Both the position numbers and the translations under genes were made by a program. From Streptomyces galbus (GTDB lineage: Bacteria; Actinomycetota; Actinomycetes; Streptomycetales; Streptomycetaceae), in assembly GCF_005280195.1 (NCBI RefSeq), contig NZ_SZPR01000003.1, positions 186,001-250,000 of the forward strand: a DNA stretch of 64,000 bases, in the 5' to 3' direction. Under the pieces are notes generated by a model. That model saw only the letters and a list, made by a program, of their open reading frames with translations. It did no database searches and was not told where the DNA came from. Shown here piece by piece: positions 1-8,206 of this stretch; within the stretch, counting starts at the first letter, position 1; the number at the start of each line of letters is the position of its first letter.

Positions 1-1127
1 CGTTCTCCATCCTCCAGTTGCTGGTCTACGCGGGCATGCAGATACCCGTCGGCCTGCTGGTGGACCGGCTCGGCACCAAGCGGGTGCTGGCCATCGGGGT
101 CGTGCTGTTCACGGCCGGGCAGCTCGGCTTCGCGTTCTCCCCGTCGTACGGCACCGCGCTCGCCTCGCGGGCGCTGCTGGGCTGCGGCGACGCCATGACG
201 TTCATCAGCGTGCTGCGGCTGGGCACGCGCTGGTTCCCGGCCCGGCGCGGGCCGCTGATCGCCCAGCTCGCCGGACTCGCCGGGATGGCGGGCAACCTGG
301 TCTCCACGCTCGTCCTGGCCCGTCTGCTGCACGGCGTCGGCTGGACCGCGGCGTTCGCGGGCAGCGCGCTCGCCGGCGTGGTCGTGTTCGTCCTGCTGCT
401 GCTGTTCCTGAAGGACCACCCGGAGGGGCACGCCCCCGAGCCGTTCCCGCACCAGGGCGCGGCCTACGTGCGCCGGCAGATCGCCGCCTCCTGGCGGGAG
501 CCGGGGACCCGGCTGGGGCTGTGGGTGCACTTCACCACCCAGTTCCCGGCGATGGTGTTCCTGCTGCTGTGGGGCCTGCCGTTCCTGGTCGAGGCGCAGG
601 GGCTGTCGCGCGCCACCGCGGGCGGCCTGCTCACCCTGGTCGTGCTGTCCAACATGCTCGTCGGACTGGTCTACGGCCAGATCATCGCCCGGCACCACGA
701 GGCACGGCTCCCGCTCGCGCTCGGCACGGTCGCGGCGACCGCCGCGCTGTGGGCGGCCACGCTGCTCTACCCGGCCGACCACGCCCCGATGTGGCTGCTG
801 GTGGTCCTGTGCGCGGTGCTGGGCGCCTGCGGCCCGGCGTCGATGATCGGCTTCGACTTCGCGCGTCCGGCCAACCCGCCCGAGCGCCAGGGCACCGCGT
901 CCGGCATCACCAACATGGGCGGTTTCGTCGCCTCCATGACGACGCTGTTCGCGATCGGCGTGCTGCTGGACGCCACCGGCGACGACTACACCGTCGCGTT
1001 CTCCGCCGTGTTCGTCCTGCAGGCCCTCGGCGTCACCCAGATCCTGCGCCTGCGCCGCCGGGCGGCCCGCCGCGAGCGGGAGCGGCTGGTGGCCAGCCGG
1101 GTGGAGACGGTGCACGTCCCCGCCTGA
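1..1127 (+). CDS. MFS transporter, 5' end cut by window edge
   Basis: This is the C-terminal part of a major facilitator superfamily permease. The reading frame is open to the first base, and the codons before the first in-frame TTG continue a membrane helix, so the true start lies outside the window. The segment AGMQIPVGLLVDRLG near the beginning matches the conserved loop after the second transmembrane helix of MFS proteins. About ten hydrophobic helices follow, with a charged loop around residues 130-165 and a basic tail. The substrate cannot be told from sequence. The next gene, a methyltransferase, ends 8 bp away on the other strand. Confidence 0.85.
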   Translation, partial: FSILQLLVYAGMQIPVGLLVDRLGTKRVLAIGVVLFTAGQLGFAFSPSYGTALASRALLGCGDAMTFISVLRLGTRWFPARRGPLIAQLAGLAGMAGNLVSTLVLARLLHGVGWTAAFAGSALAGVVVFVLLLLFLKDHPEGHAPEPFPHQGAAYVRRQIAASWREPGTRLGLWVHFTTQFPAMVFLLLWGLPFLVEAQGLSRATAGGLLTLVVLSNMLVGLVYGQIIARHHEARLPLALGTVAATAALWAATLLYPADHAPMWLLVVLCAVLGACGPASMIGFDFARPANPPERQGTASGITNMGGFVASMTTLFAIGVLLDATGDDYTVAFSAVFVLQALGVTQILRLRRRAARRERERLVASRVETVHVPA

Positions 1128-1135
1128 GGCTCCCG

Positions 1136-1993
1136 TCAGGGCGAGGCGGGGGCGCGCGTCACCGGCACGAGCGTGAGGTACGCGAGCCCCAGGACGCCCC
1201 GGTAGTGCATCCACTGGTGCCGGTGGCGGTCCAGGCGCTCGCGCGTCGCGGCGGCCAGCGGGTGGCCGGGGTGGGTGGCCAGCCAGACCTCCGTGTCCGC
1301 CTGGTAGCCCGACTCGAACGCCTCCCACTCGCCGCGGTCCGCCGTCTCCACCCACTCGGGGCGGAACCCGGCCCCCACGGCCAGGTCGAGCAGCCGCGAC
1401 AGGTCGTGGTGGTCGCCGGCCGAGGCGCCGGGCCACATCCCGGCCAGCTCCCGCTCGGTCGGCGGGCGCTCCCAGAACCCCTCGCCGAGCAGCACCCGCC
1501 CGCCGTCGGCGACCAGCCGCCGCAGCTCGCCCAGCGCCTCGCCCAGGTGCGCGGGCGGCCGCCGCGCGCTGAGCGCCTGACTGGCGCCGACGCACAGCAC
1601 CAGGTCGGCGGGGCCGCGCCGGGTCCCCACGGCGGACTCCTCGACGAACGCCACCCGGTCCGCGAGCCCGCGCTCCCCGGCCGCCCGCCGCCCGCGCCGC
1701 AGGTCCTCGCCGTTCAGGTCCACGCCGACGCCGTGCGCCCGCGGTACGGCCTCCAGCACCCGCAGCAGCAACTCCCCCCAGCCGCAGCCCAGGTCGAGCA
1801 CGGTCCGGGGCGCCCCCGCGGCGAGCCGCCGCACGAGGTCGCCGGCCCGCCGCTCGGACAGGGGCCCGTGGAAGACGAGCCGGCCGAGCCGGGGCGGGGC
1901 GTCGGCAGCGTCCGTGGCGGTGGCGTCGGACGCAGGGGCGTCGGATGCGTGGGTGCCAGGTGCGGTGGCGTCGGGCGCGTGGGCGTCGGTCAT
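1136..1993 (-). CDS. class I SAM-dependent methyltransferase
   Basis: A 285-residue methyltransferase of the Rossmann-fold class. Motif I (VLDLGCGWGELL) binds S-adenosylmethionine, and GVGVDLNGEDL supplies the acidic residue that contacts the ribose. The first 30 residues are Ala/Asp/Thr-rich, repetitive (xxDAxAxDA) and probably disordered. I chose ATG 1993 over an in-frame start 39 bp upstream because the upstream codons encode an Arg-rich segment with no family support. The small-molecule or protein substrate is not identifiable. It is convergent with the MFS gene. Confidence 0.8.
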   Translation of the reverse strand: MTDAHAPDATAPGTHASDAPASDATATDAADAPPRLGRLVFHGPLSERRAGDLVRRLAAGAPRTVLDLGCGWGELLLRVLEAVPRAHGVGVDLNGEDLRRGRRAAGERGLADRVAFVEESAVGTRRGPADLVLCVGASQALSARRPPAHLGEALGELRRLVADGGRVLLGEGFWERPPTERELAGMWPGASAGDHHDLSRLLDLAVGAGFRPEWVETADRGEWEAFESGYQADTEVWLATHPGHPLAAATRERLDRHRHQWMHYRGVLGLAYLTLVPVTRAPASP

Positions 1994-2102
1994 GGCAGGG
2001 CACGCTAGTTTCCGCCGGGCGCCCGGCGACACCGGTTAAACGCCGCGACACCCGGCGGACCGGGCCGGTCCGGCCCCCGCCCGGGCCTGGCTCCCTACGG
2101 CG

Positions 2103-2927
2103 TCACGGCGTCACGGCGAAGTTGCGCAGGATCGCCGTCGTCAGGGCCGTGTCCCCCTCGACCTTCACGCGGTCGGCGACCGCGTCGGGGCCGACCCGAC
2201 CGCAGGCCAGGCGCACGAAGGTCTCCCAGTCGAGGGAGAAGGACGCGGCGGGGCCGAGGGCGGGCACCGCCTCCACCGTGCCGCGGCCCTGGATGTCGAC
2301 GCGGACGGTGCGCAGGAACTCCACCGGGCCGTGCACGTCGAAGACGATCGCCGAGCTGCGGGGCGCGTCGGCGCGCTCGGCGACGACCCGGGGCAGCTCG
2401 TCGAGGAGCACGTCCCGGGCGACGTACGCGCCGGGGGAGTCGAGGTTGCCGGGCCGGCCGAGGGAGGCGCGCAGGTCCTGCTCGTGCACCCAGATGTTGA
2501 ACGCATGGGAGCGCATGGACTCTTCGAGGGTCAGCTCGGCGCCGAGCGGGCCGCGCACCTTGGCCCCGGGGTCGCGCGACTCGTTGCGGAGCTGGCGGTT
2601 GCGGCGGATGACCATCAGCTCCAGCTCGGACGTCATCTCCGGCGCCGTGTGGTGCCGGCGGACGTCGACCTGCATCTCCATGTACCGCTGGTGCTCGTTG
2701 GTGACGTGGAAGAGGTCCCGCGGCAGGGAGTGGATGGGGCGGGGGTCGCCGTACATCTCGCTGTCGAGCCCGATCACGTGCGACACGATGTCGCGCACCG
2801 ACCAGCCGGGGCAGGGGGTGCGCCGGTTCCAGTCGGCCTCCACCAGGTGCTGCACCAGCTCGGATATCGCTTCGATGGAGTGGGTCCAGGCGTCGGCGTA
2901 GGGCTGGAGGGTGGGATGCAGACTCAC
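2103..2927 (-). CDS. maleylpyruvate isomerase family mycothiol-dependent protein
   Basis: A 274-residue protein of the DinB/MDMPI superfamily (TIGR03083 type), common in actinobacteria that make mycothiol. The N-terminal four-helix domain shows WNRRTPCPGWSVRDIVSHVIG and later HAFNIWVHEQDLR. The His residues of these two segments, with an acidic residue, form the usual metal triad. The C-terminal part (from about residue 165) is the small MDMPI_C/SCP2-like domain. GTG 2927 was preferred because it starts directly before the conserved LQPYADAWTHSI helix; the longer frame adds 42 Arg-rich residues. The chemical substrate is unknown. Confidence 0.82.
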   Translation of the reverse strand: MSLHPTLQPYADAWTHSIEAISELVQHLVEADWNRRTPCPGWSVRDIVSHVIGLDSEMYGDPRPIHSLPRDLFHVTNEHQRYMEMQVDVRRHHTAPEMTSELELMVIRRNRQLRNESRDPGAKVRGPLGAELTLEESMRSHAFNIWVHEQDLRASLGRPGNLDSPGAYVARDVLLDELPRVVAERADAPRSSAIVFDVHGPVEFLRTVRVDIQGRGTVEAVPALGPAASFSLDWETFVRLACGRVGPDAVADRVKVEGDTALTTAILRNFAVTP

Positions 2928-3141
2928 GGAACGGGACCCCTCGGCGGTCGGTACACGGGCAGGTTGACGGCGGTGCCGGCGGGAAGTGGCTGCTCGGCGG
3001 GTGCCTTGAGCCTCCCCCGGCTGTCGGCTGCGCTCCAGCCGCAGTGCCCCCAAGCTACGCTGCTGTGAGGCACCCCGGCAGTGCTTTCGTGTGACGATCG
3101 TAGGCCCGTGTGGACGACTCGAATGCCAGGACGGTGGTAGT

Positions 3142-3942
3142 GTGCGCGCCTCTTTGATCCAGATCGCCGTGGACGAGGGCGAATCGGCCGAGGCCCGGCG
3201 GCGGCGGGCGGTCTCGTTGGTCCGTGACCAGGCGGGCGCGGCCGACCTGGTCGTCCTGCCGGAGCTGTGGACGACCGGGGCGTTCGCCTACGAGGCGTTC
3301 GCCGCGCAGGCCGAGCCGCTCGACGGACCGACGTACGAGCTGATGGCCAAGGCGGCGAGCGACGCGGGCGTGTGGCTGCACGCGGGCTCGATCCCGGAGC
3401 GCGACCCCGAGGGCCCGCTCTACAACACCTCGCTGGTCTTCTCCCCCTCCGGCGACCTGGCCGCCGCCTACCGCAAGATCCACCGGTTCGGCTTCGACCA
3501 GGGCGAGGCGGTGCTGATGGGTGCCGGACGCGAGCTGGTGACGGTCCGTCTGCCCGACACCACGCTCGGCGTGGCGACCTGCTACGACCTCCGTTTCCCC
3601 GAGCTTTTCCGCGGTCTCGTCGCCCACGGCGCCGAGACCCTGGTCGTCGCGGCGGGCTGGCCGGAGCGCCGCCGGTCGCACTGGACGCTGCTGGCCCGGG
3701 CGCGGGCGGTGGAGAACCAGGCGTTCGTGCTCGCGTGCGGAACGGCCGGGACGCACGCCGGAGTTCAGCAGGCGGGCCACTCGGTCGTGGTGGACCCGTG
3801 GGGCGAGGTCCTGGCGGAGGCGGGGCCCGGCGAGCAGGTCCTCACCGTGGAGTTCGACCCGGCGCGGGTCGCGGCCACCAGGGACCAGTTCCCCGCCCTG
3901 AAGGACAGGGTCCTGGGCCTGGAGCCGCCGACGGGCGCCTGA
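3142..3942 (+). CDS. carbon-nitrogen hydrolase (nitrilase superfamily)
   Basis: A 266-residue cytoplasmic amidase of the nitrilase superfamily. The full triad is visible: Glu41 (VVLPELWTTG), Lys112 (YRKIHRFGFDQGE) and Cys147 (GVATCYDLRFPE). Length and motif spacing resemble omega-amidase/YafV-type members, so hydrolysis of a short omega-amide is the best guess, but the substrate is not fixed by the motifs. GTG 3142 starts right before the first beta strand (VRASLIQIAVDEG). It is divergent from the MDMPI-like gene across a 214-bp gap, and convergent with the LURP-one gene 19 bp downstream. Confidence 0.88.
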   Translation: MRASLIQIAVDEGESAEARRRRAVSLVRDQAGAADLVVLPELWTTGAFAYEAFAAQAEPLDGPTYELMAKAASDAGVWLHAGSIPERDPEGPLYNTSLVFSPSGDLAAAYRKIHRFGFDQGEAVLMGAGRELVTVRLPDTTLGVATCYDLRFPELFRGLVAHGAETLVVAAGWPERRRSHWTLLARARAVENQAFVLACGTAGTHAGVQQAGHSVVVDPWGEVLAEAGPGEQVLTVEFDPARVAATRDQFPALKDRVLGLEPPTGA

Positions 3943-3961
3943 CGCCGGACGGGACCGTCCC

Positions 3962-4456
3962 TCAGTCGTCCTCCCGTTCCTTCTCCGCCAGGTGGATCAC
4001 GCACACCGTCACCGCGATCAGCAGCGCCGGGTCGGCGTCGTCGCGGACCACGTCGACGCCGTAGGTCTCGCGCACGTGCAGCCAGCGCCGGGAGATGACG
4101 GCCAGCAGCTCACCGTCGTACTCGACGGCGAACTCCCGGTCCATGATCTTGCCGCTGACGTCGAGGACCGTGCCGTCGACCAGCGTGACGCGGTAGTGGT
4201 TGCGCAGCAGGGAGAGCCGTTTGCGGCGCACGGTGGCCAGCGGCTCCCCCTCCCGCTCGATCACCATGGTGTCGCGCAGCGCGAACATCTTCTGGTGGAT
4301 GTCGACGAGCACGCGCCCGCGGGTGTCCTTCAGCTCGAAGGTGTCCCGCACCCGCATGGCCTTGCCGTCGACGAGGAACACCTTGTTGCCCCGGTCGTCC
4401 TCGATCCAGTAGTCGTCACCGATGCTGAGGAGCCGGTCGCGTACGAGGAATCTCAT
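3962..4456 (-). CDS. LURP-one-related (LOR) family protein
   Basis: A 164-residue protein starting MRFLVRDRLLSIGDDYWIEDD, characteristic of the LOR/tubby-like beta-barrel family. Alternating short strands follow (VFLVDGKAMRVRDTFELKD, REGEPLATVRRKR, YRVTLVDG). No catalytic residues are known for the family; bacterial members resemble phospholipid scramblase folds and their role is unclear. The start codon overlaps the stop codon of the upstream GlxA-type regulator in an ATGA (4453-4456), so the two are translationally coupled. The in-frame extension upstream lies inside the regulator gene and was rejected. Confidence 0.85.
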   Translation of the reverse strand: MRFLVRDRLLSIGDDYWIEDDRGNKVFLVDGKAMRVRDTFELKDTRGRVLVDIHQKMFALRDTMVIEREGEPLATVRRKRLSLLRNHYRVTLVDGTVLDVSGKIMDREFAVEYDGELLAVISRRWLHVRETYGVDVVRDDADPALLIAVTVCVIHLAEKEREDD

Positions 4457-5475
4457 GACAGGACCGCTTCCCCGGCACCGGCCCCGAAACGCCGCCGATA
4501 GGCCGACGGGCTGAGACCGGTCTCGCGCCGCAGCCGGACGCGCAGGTTGGCGGCGGTGCCCAGACCGCACCGGGCGGCGACGACGTCCAGGCGTCGCTCA
4601 CCGCGCTCGATGAGCCGGCACGCGAGCGCCACGCGCTCCCCGGTGAGCCACGCCAGCGGGGTCGTGCCGAGCTGGGCGCGGAAGCGGCGGTGCAGCGTCG
4701 CCGGGGACACCGCCGCGCGCGTGGCGAGGTCGGCCACCGTCAGCGGCTCCGCCAGCCGCACCTGGGCCCACGCCAGCAGCGGTCCGAGCGACTCGTCCCG
4801 TACGTCGGGCAGGGGCCGTTCCACGAACTGCCGCTGCCCGCCGTCGCGGTGGGCCGCGAACACCAGGCGCCGGGACACCGCGCCCGCGATCTCCGCGCCG
4901 TGGTCGCGGCGCAGGACGTACAGCCCGAGGTCGAGCGCGGCGGCGCTGCCCGCGGCGGTGAGGATCTGCCCCTCGTCGACGTAGAGCACGTCGGGCTCCA
5001 GCCGCACCCGGGGGTGCAGCCGGCGGAAGGTGTCGGCCCACATCCAGTGGGTCGTGGCCCGCCGCCCGTCGAGCAGCCCCGCCTCGGCGAGCGCGAAGCT
5101 GCCGGTGCACAGGCTGACGATGCGCGCCCCACGCGCGTGGGTGCGCCGGACGGCGTCCAGGACGTCCGCACGGCGCGGTACGACGTTGTCGGGCCGCCCG
5201 GGCACCACCAGGGTGTCGGCGTCGTCCACGGCGTCCAGCGGGGCGGCGCCGGTCAGCGTGAAGAAGCCGTGGTTCATGCGCACCGCGCGCGTGGGCGTGC
5301 ACAGGGTCACCTCGTACAGCGGCCCCGGCAGCCCGAGTTCCGGCCGGGGCAGCCCGAACAGCTCGGTGGCGACGCCCACTTCGAAGGGGTTGGTCCCCTC
5401 GTCGACGATCACGGCGACCCGGTGCGGCGCGGGCCGGGGCCGGCCCGGAGCGGGATGCGAGGATCCTTGCGGCAT
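4453..5475 (-). CDS. GlxA family transcriptional regulator (DJ-1/PfpI plus AraC HTH)
   Basis: A 340-residue regulator. Residues ~15-190 form a DJ-1/PfpI-like domain (RVAVIVDEGTNPFEVG, then the nucleophile-elbow sequence IVSLCTGSFALAEAG with its Cys). Residues ~225-335 form two AraC-type helix-turn-helix motifs (VADLATRAAVSPATLHRRFRAQLG and the second at RCGLGTAANLRVRLRRETGLSPSAYRR). Family members sense small metabolites and activate neighbouring genes. The divergent cupin gene starts 43 bp away and the coupled LOR gene follows, so either may be a target. ATG 5475 is the only well placed start. Confidence 0.88.
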   Translation of the reverse strand: MPQGSSHPAPGRPRPAPHRVAVIVDEGTNPFEVGVATELFGLPRPELGLPGPLYEVTLCTPTRAVRMNHGFFTLTGAAPLDAVDDADTLVVPGRPDNVVPRRADVLDAVRRTHARGARIVSLCTGSFALAEAGLLDGRRATTHWMWADTFRRLHPRVRLEPDVLYVDEGQILTAAGSAAALDLGLYVLRRDHGAEIAGAVSRRLVFAAHRDGGQRQFVERPLPDVRDESLGPLLAWAQVRLAEPLTVADLATRAAVSPATLHRRFRAQLGTTPLAWLTGERVALACRLIERGERRLDVVAARCGLGTAANLRVRLRRETGLSPSAYRRRFGAGAGEAVLS

Positions 5476-5518
5476 GTGCGATTCCTAGCACTCGCCCGTC
5501 CCGCCGTCACCCCCGAGG

Positions 5519-5944
5519 ATGACGGACATGACGACCGAACGGACCCCTGAACGGACCCCCGAGCCCCTCTCCCTCGACGCCGTCCTCGCCTCCTTCACCC
5601 AGCGGTGGAGCCCCCGCATCGTCACCACCGTGAACGACTACGACGTGCGCGTCGCCCACGTGGAGGGCGAGCACGTCTGGCACGTCCACGACCACACCGA
5701 CGAGTTCTTCCTGGTCCTCGACGGCGAACTGCACATCGCCCTGCGCGAGCCGGCCGGGGAGCGCACGGTGGTGCTCACCCGCGGCTCGCTGCTCACCGTG
5801 CCCCGCGGCACCGAGCACAAGCCGTACGCCCCCGTCCCCTCCGACATCCTGGTGTTCGAGCCCTCCGGCACCCTCTCGGTCGGCGACCGCCACGACGAGG
5901 TCCCGTCCCACGTGGACGCGACGACGGGCCACGCCCTGCCCTGA
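5519..5944 (+). CDS. cupin domain protein
   Basis: A 141-residue single-domain cupin. Motif 1 is visible as HVWHVHDHTDEFFLVLDGEL (metal-binding His residues and Glu) and motif 2 as GSLLTVPRGTEHKPYAP (third His). Residues around EFFLVLDGELHIAL form the small beta-barrel. The function may be metal-dependent catalysis or small-molecule binding and is not resolved. It is divergent from the GlxA-type regulator with a short shared intergenic region, a common regulator-target layout. ATG 5528 is an alternative start three residues in. Confidence 0.83.
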   Translation: MTDMTTERTPERTPEPLSLDAVLASFTQRWSPRIVTTVNDYDVRVAHVEGEHVWHVHDHTDEFFLVLDGELHIALREPAGERTVVLTRGSLLTVPRGTEHKPYAPVPSDILVFEPSGTLSVGDRHDEVPSHVDATTGHALP

Positions 5945-5973
5945 TACCGCGCCCCGCCTGGCACCCTGGACCC

Positions 5974-7815
5974 ATGAGCGACTCACCCGCCCGCCGTGCT
6001 CCCCGCCGCGTCCGCGTGCGCGCCCCCGAGCTGGTCGGCAGGGGCGGCTGGCTGAACACGGGCGGCCGTTCCTACCGCCTGGCCGACCTGCGCGGACGGG
6101 TGGTCGTGCTCGACTTCTGGACCTTCTGCTGCATCAACTGCCTGCACGTCGTCGACGAGTTGCGCGAGCTGGAGGAGCGGCACCGGGACACGCTGGTCGT
6201 CGTCGGGGTGCACTCGCCGAAGTTCGTGCACGAGGCGGAGCACGGGGCCGTCGTGGACGCCGTCGAGCGGTACGGCGTCGCGCACCCCGTGCTGGACGAC
6301 CCGGAGCTCGCCACCTGGAAGCAGTACGCGGTGCGGGCGTGGCCCACGCTGGTGGTGATCGACCCCGAGGGGTACGTGGTCGCCCAGCACGCGGGTGAGG
6401 GCCATGTGCACGCCATCGAGCGGCTGGTCACGGAGCTGGAGGCCGAGCACGGGGCGAAGGGCACCCTGCGCCGGGGCGACGGCCCGTACGTCGCGCCGGA
6501 GCCGGAGCCGACCGCGCTGCGCTTCCCGGGCAAGGCGCTCGTCCTGCCGGGCGGGACCTTCCTGGTCAGCGACACCACCCGGCACCAGCTCGTGGAGCTG
6601 GCGGAGGACGGCGAGACGGTGCTGCGGCGCATCGGCTCCGGGAAGCGCGGGTTCGCCGACGGCGGGCCCGGGGACGCGTCGTTCAACGAGCCGCAGGGGC
6701 TGGCCCTGCTCGACGGCACCGGCGTGGTCGTCGCCGACACCGTCAACCACGCCCTGCGCCGCCTGGACCTCGGCTCCGGCGCCGTGACGACCCTGGCGGG
6801 GACCGGACGGCAGTGGTGGCGGGGCTCGCCGGTGTCCGGGCCGGCCCGGGAGACCGACCTGTCCTCCCCGTGGGACGTGGCGGTGTTCGACGGGCGGGTG
6901 TGGATCGCGATGGCCGGGGTGCACCAGCTCTGGGCGTACGACCCGGCCGACGGGACGGTGCGGGTGGCGGCCGGGACGACCAACGAGGGGCTGGTGGACG
7001 GCCCGGTCGCCGAGGCGTGGTTCGCGCAGCCCTCGGGGCTGGCCGTGTCGGCCGACGGAGAGCGGCTGTGGCTCGCCGACTCCGAGACGTCGGCGCTGCG
7101 CTGGGTGGACCGGGCCGGGATCGTCCACACGGCCGTGGGCACCGGTCTGTTCGACTTCGGGCACCGGGACGGCCCGGCGGGCCAGGCCCTGTTCCAGCAT
7201 CCGCTGGGGGTCACGGTGCTGCCGGACGGCTCGGTCGCGGTGAGCGACACGTACAACCACGCGCTGCGCCGCTACGACCCGGCGACGGGTGAGGTGAGCA
7301 CGCTCGCCACGGACCTGCGGGAGCCCAGTGACGCGGTGCTGGTGGGCGGCGACATCGTGGTGGTGGAGTCGGCCCGGCACCGGCTGACGCGGCTGCGCCT
7401 GCCGGAGGAGGCGGTGCGGGTGGAGGCCGTCGCGCACCGCACGCAGCGGGCGGCGACGGAGGTCGCGCCGGGCCCGCTCGCGCTGGAGGTGGTCTTCCAG
7501 GCGCCGGCGGGCCAGAAGCCGGACACCCGGTACGGCCCCTCGACGCGGCTGCTGGTGTCCGCCACGCCGCCGGAGCTGCTGCTGAAGGGCGAGGGCGCGG
7601 GCAGCGACCTGGCGCGCTACCTGGAGCTGAACCCGGCCGTGCCGGAGGGCGTCCTGCACGTCTCGGCCATGGCCGCGAGCTGCGACGACGACCCGGACAA
7701 CCCGTACCCGGCCTGCCGTGTCCACCAGCAGGACTGGGGGGTTCCGGTCCGCCTCACCGAGGGCGGGGCGGACCGGCTGCCGCTGGTCCTGGCGGGGATG
7801 GACGGAACGGACTGA
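5974..7815 (+). CDS. thioredoxin-like NHL-repeat protein
   Basis: A 613-residue protein similar in layout to NHLRC2. Residues ~15-165 are a thioredoxin/TlpA-type domain with the active-site motif C53-I-N-C56 (in FWTFCCINC) and the cis-Pro region WPTLVVIDPEGYVV. Residues ~175-500 hold repeated NHL-type blades (LPGGTFLVSDTTRHQLVEL, GVVVADTVNHALRRLDLG, SVAVSDTYNHALRRYDPATGEV) that form a beta-propeller. The C-terminal ~90 residues form a small beta domain. No signal peptide is apparent, so a cytoplasmic redox or scaffold role is likely. ATG 5974 was chosen because the upstream part of this frame is the antisense-like shadow of the cupin gene. Confidence 0.88.
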   Translation: MSDSPARRAPRRVRVRAPELVGRGGWLNTGGRSYRLADLRGRVVVLDFWTFCCINCLHVVDELRELEERHRDTLVVVGVHSPKFVHEAEHGAVVDAVERYGVAHPVLDDPELATWKQYAVRAWPTLVVIDPEGYVVAQHAGEGHVHAIERLVTELEAEHGAKGTLRRGDGPYVAPEPEPTALRFPGKALVLPGGTFLVSDTTRHQLVELAEDGETVLRRIGSGKRGFADGGPGDASFNEPQGLALLDGTGVVVADTVNHALRRLDLGSGAVTTLAGTGRQWWRGSPVSGPARETDLSSPWDVAVFDGRVWIAMAGVHQLWAYDPADGTVRVAAGTTNEGLVDGPVAEAWFAQPSGLAVSADGERLWLADSETSALRWVDRAGIVHTAVGTGLFDFGHRDGPAGQALFQHPLGVTVLPDGSVAVSDTYNHALRRYDPATGEVSTLATDLREPSDAVLVGGDIVVVESARHRLTRLRLPEEAVRVEAVAHRTQRAATEVAPGPLALEVVFQAPAGQKPDTRYGPSTRLLVSATPPELLLKGEGAGSDLARYLELNPAVPEGVLHVSAMAASCDDDPDNPYPACRVHQQDWGVPVRLTEGGADRLPLVLAGMDGTD

Positions 7816-7828
7816 GGCGCGGTCCCGT

Positions 7829-7845
7829 GCGGTCGGGCCGACCGC
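7829..7845. terminator. short bidirectional hairpin
   Basis: An inverted repeat GCGGTC/GACCGC with a 5-nt loop lies between the convergent NHL gene (stop 7815) and the small membrane protein gene (stop 7849). It is a plausible shared terminator. There is no T-tract, as is usual in Streptomyces. Confidence 0.45.
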
Positions 7846-7848
7846 GGG

Positions 7849-8106
7849 TCAGACGCCGTAGCCGTCGCTGTAGCCGCCGGGGCCGTGGTGGTGGTGGCGC
7901 TCCTCCTCGACGACGGTCGTCGTCGTGGGGGGCACCATGACGCGCCTGCGGCGCGCGATGCTGCTGAAGGTCGTCACCCCGATCAGGCCGACGATCATCA
8001 GGATGACGCCGACCAGGTCGAGGTTGACCCCCTGCATGTGCCAGTCGGTCGCGAACGTGAGAATGGCTCCCACGGCGATGAGGATGATGCACCCGCCGAG
8101 GCCCAT
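7849..8106 (-). CDS. DUF6458-like small membrane protein
   Basis: An 85-residue protein with two transmembrane segments (residues ~3-20, GCIILIAVGAILTFA, and ~28-46, LVGVILMIVGLIGVTTF). A basic stretch SSIARRRRV follows, then a His/Gly/Tyr-rich tail with HHHHGPGGYSDGYG. This order is typical of the short DUF6458 family of actinobacterial membrane proteins. The His cluster could bind metal but nothing proves it. A good Shine-Dalgarno sequence (GGGAGGCGA) precedes ATG 8106. Confidence 0.78.
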   Translation of the reverse strand: MGLGGCIILIAVGAILTFATDWHMQGVNLDLVGVILMIVGLIGVTTFSSIARRRRVMVPPTTTTVVEEERHHHHGPGGYSDGYGV

Positions 8107-8206
8107 GAGTGTCGCCTCCCTGTCCGGTCCGGTCCTTCCGGTCCGGACAGTCGGGTACCCCCGTTGTCAACCCCCATGCGGCGCAAGGGCGTTCCGGGCC
8201 GGGCGG

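Noticed and set aside
521..2008. Long plus-strand frame over the MFS and methyltransferase genes
   Set aside because: It is Arg/Pro/Gly-rich low-complexity shadow sequence; the real genes in the other frames have clear family motifs.
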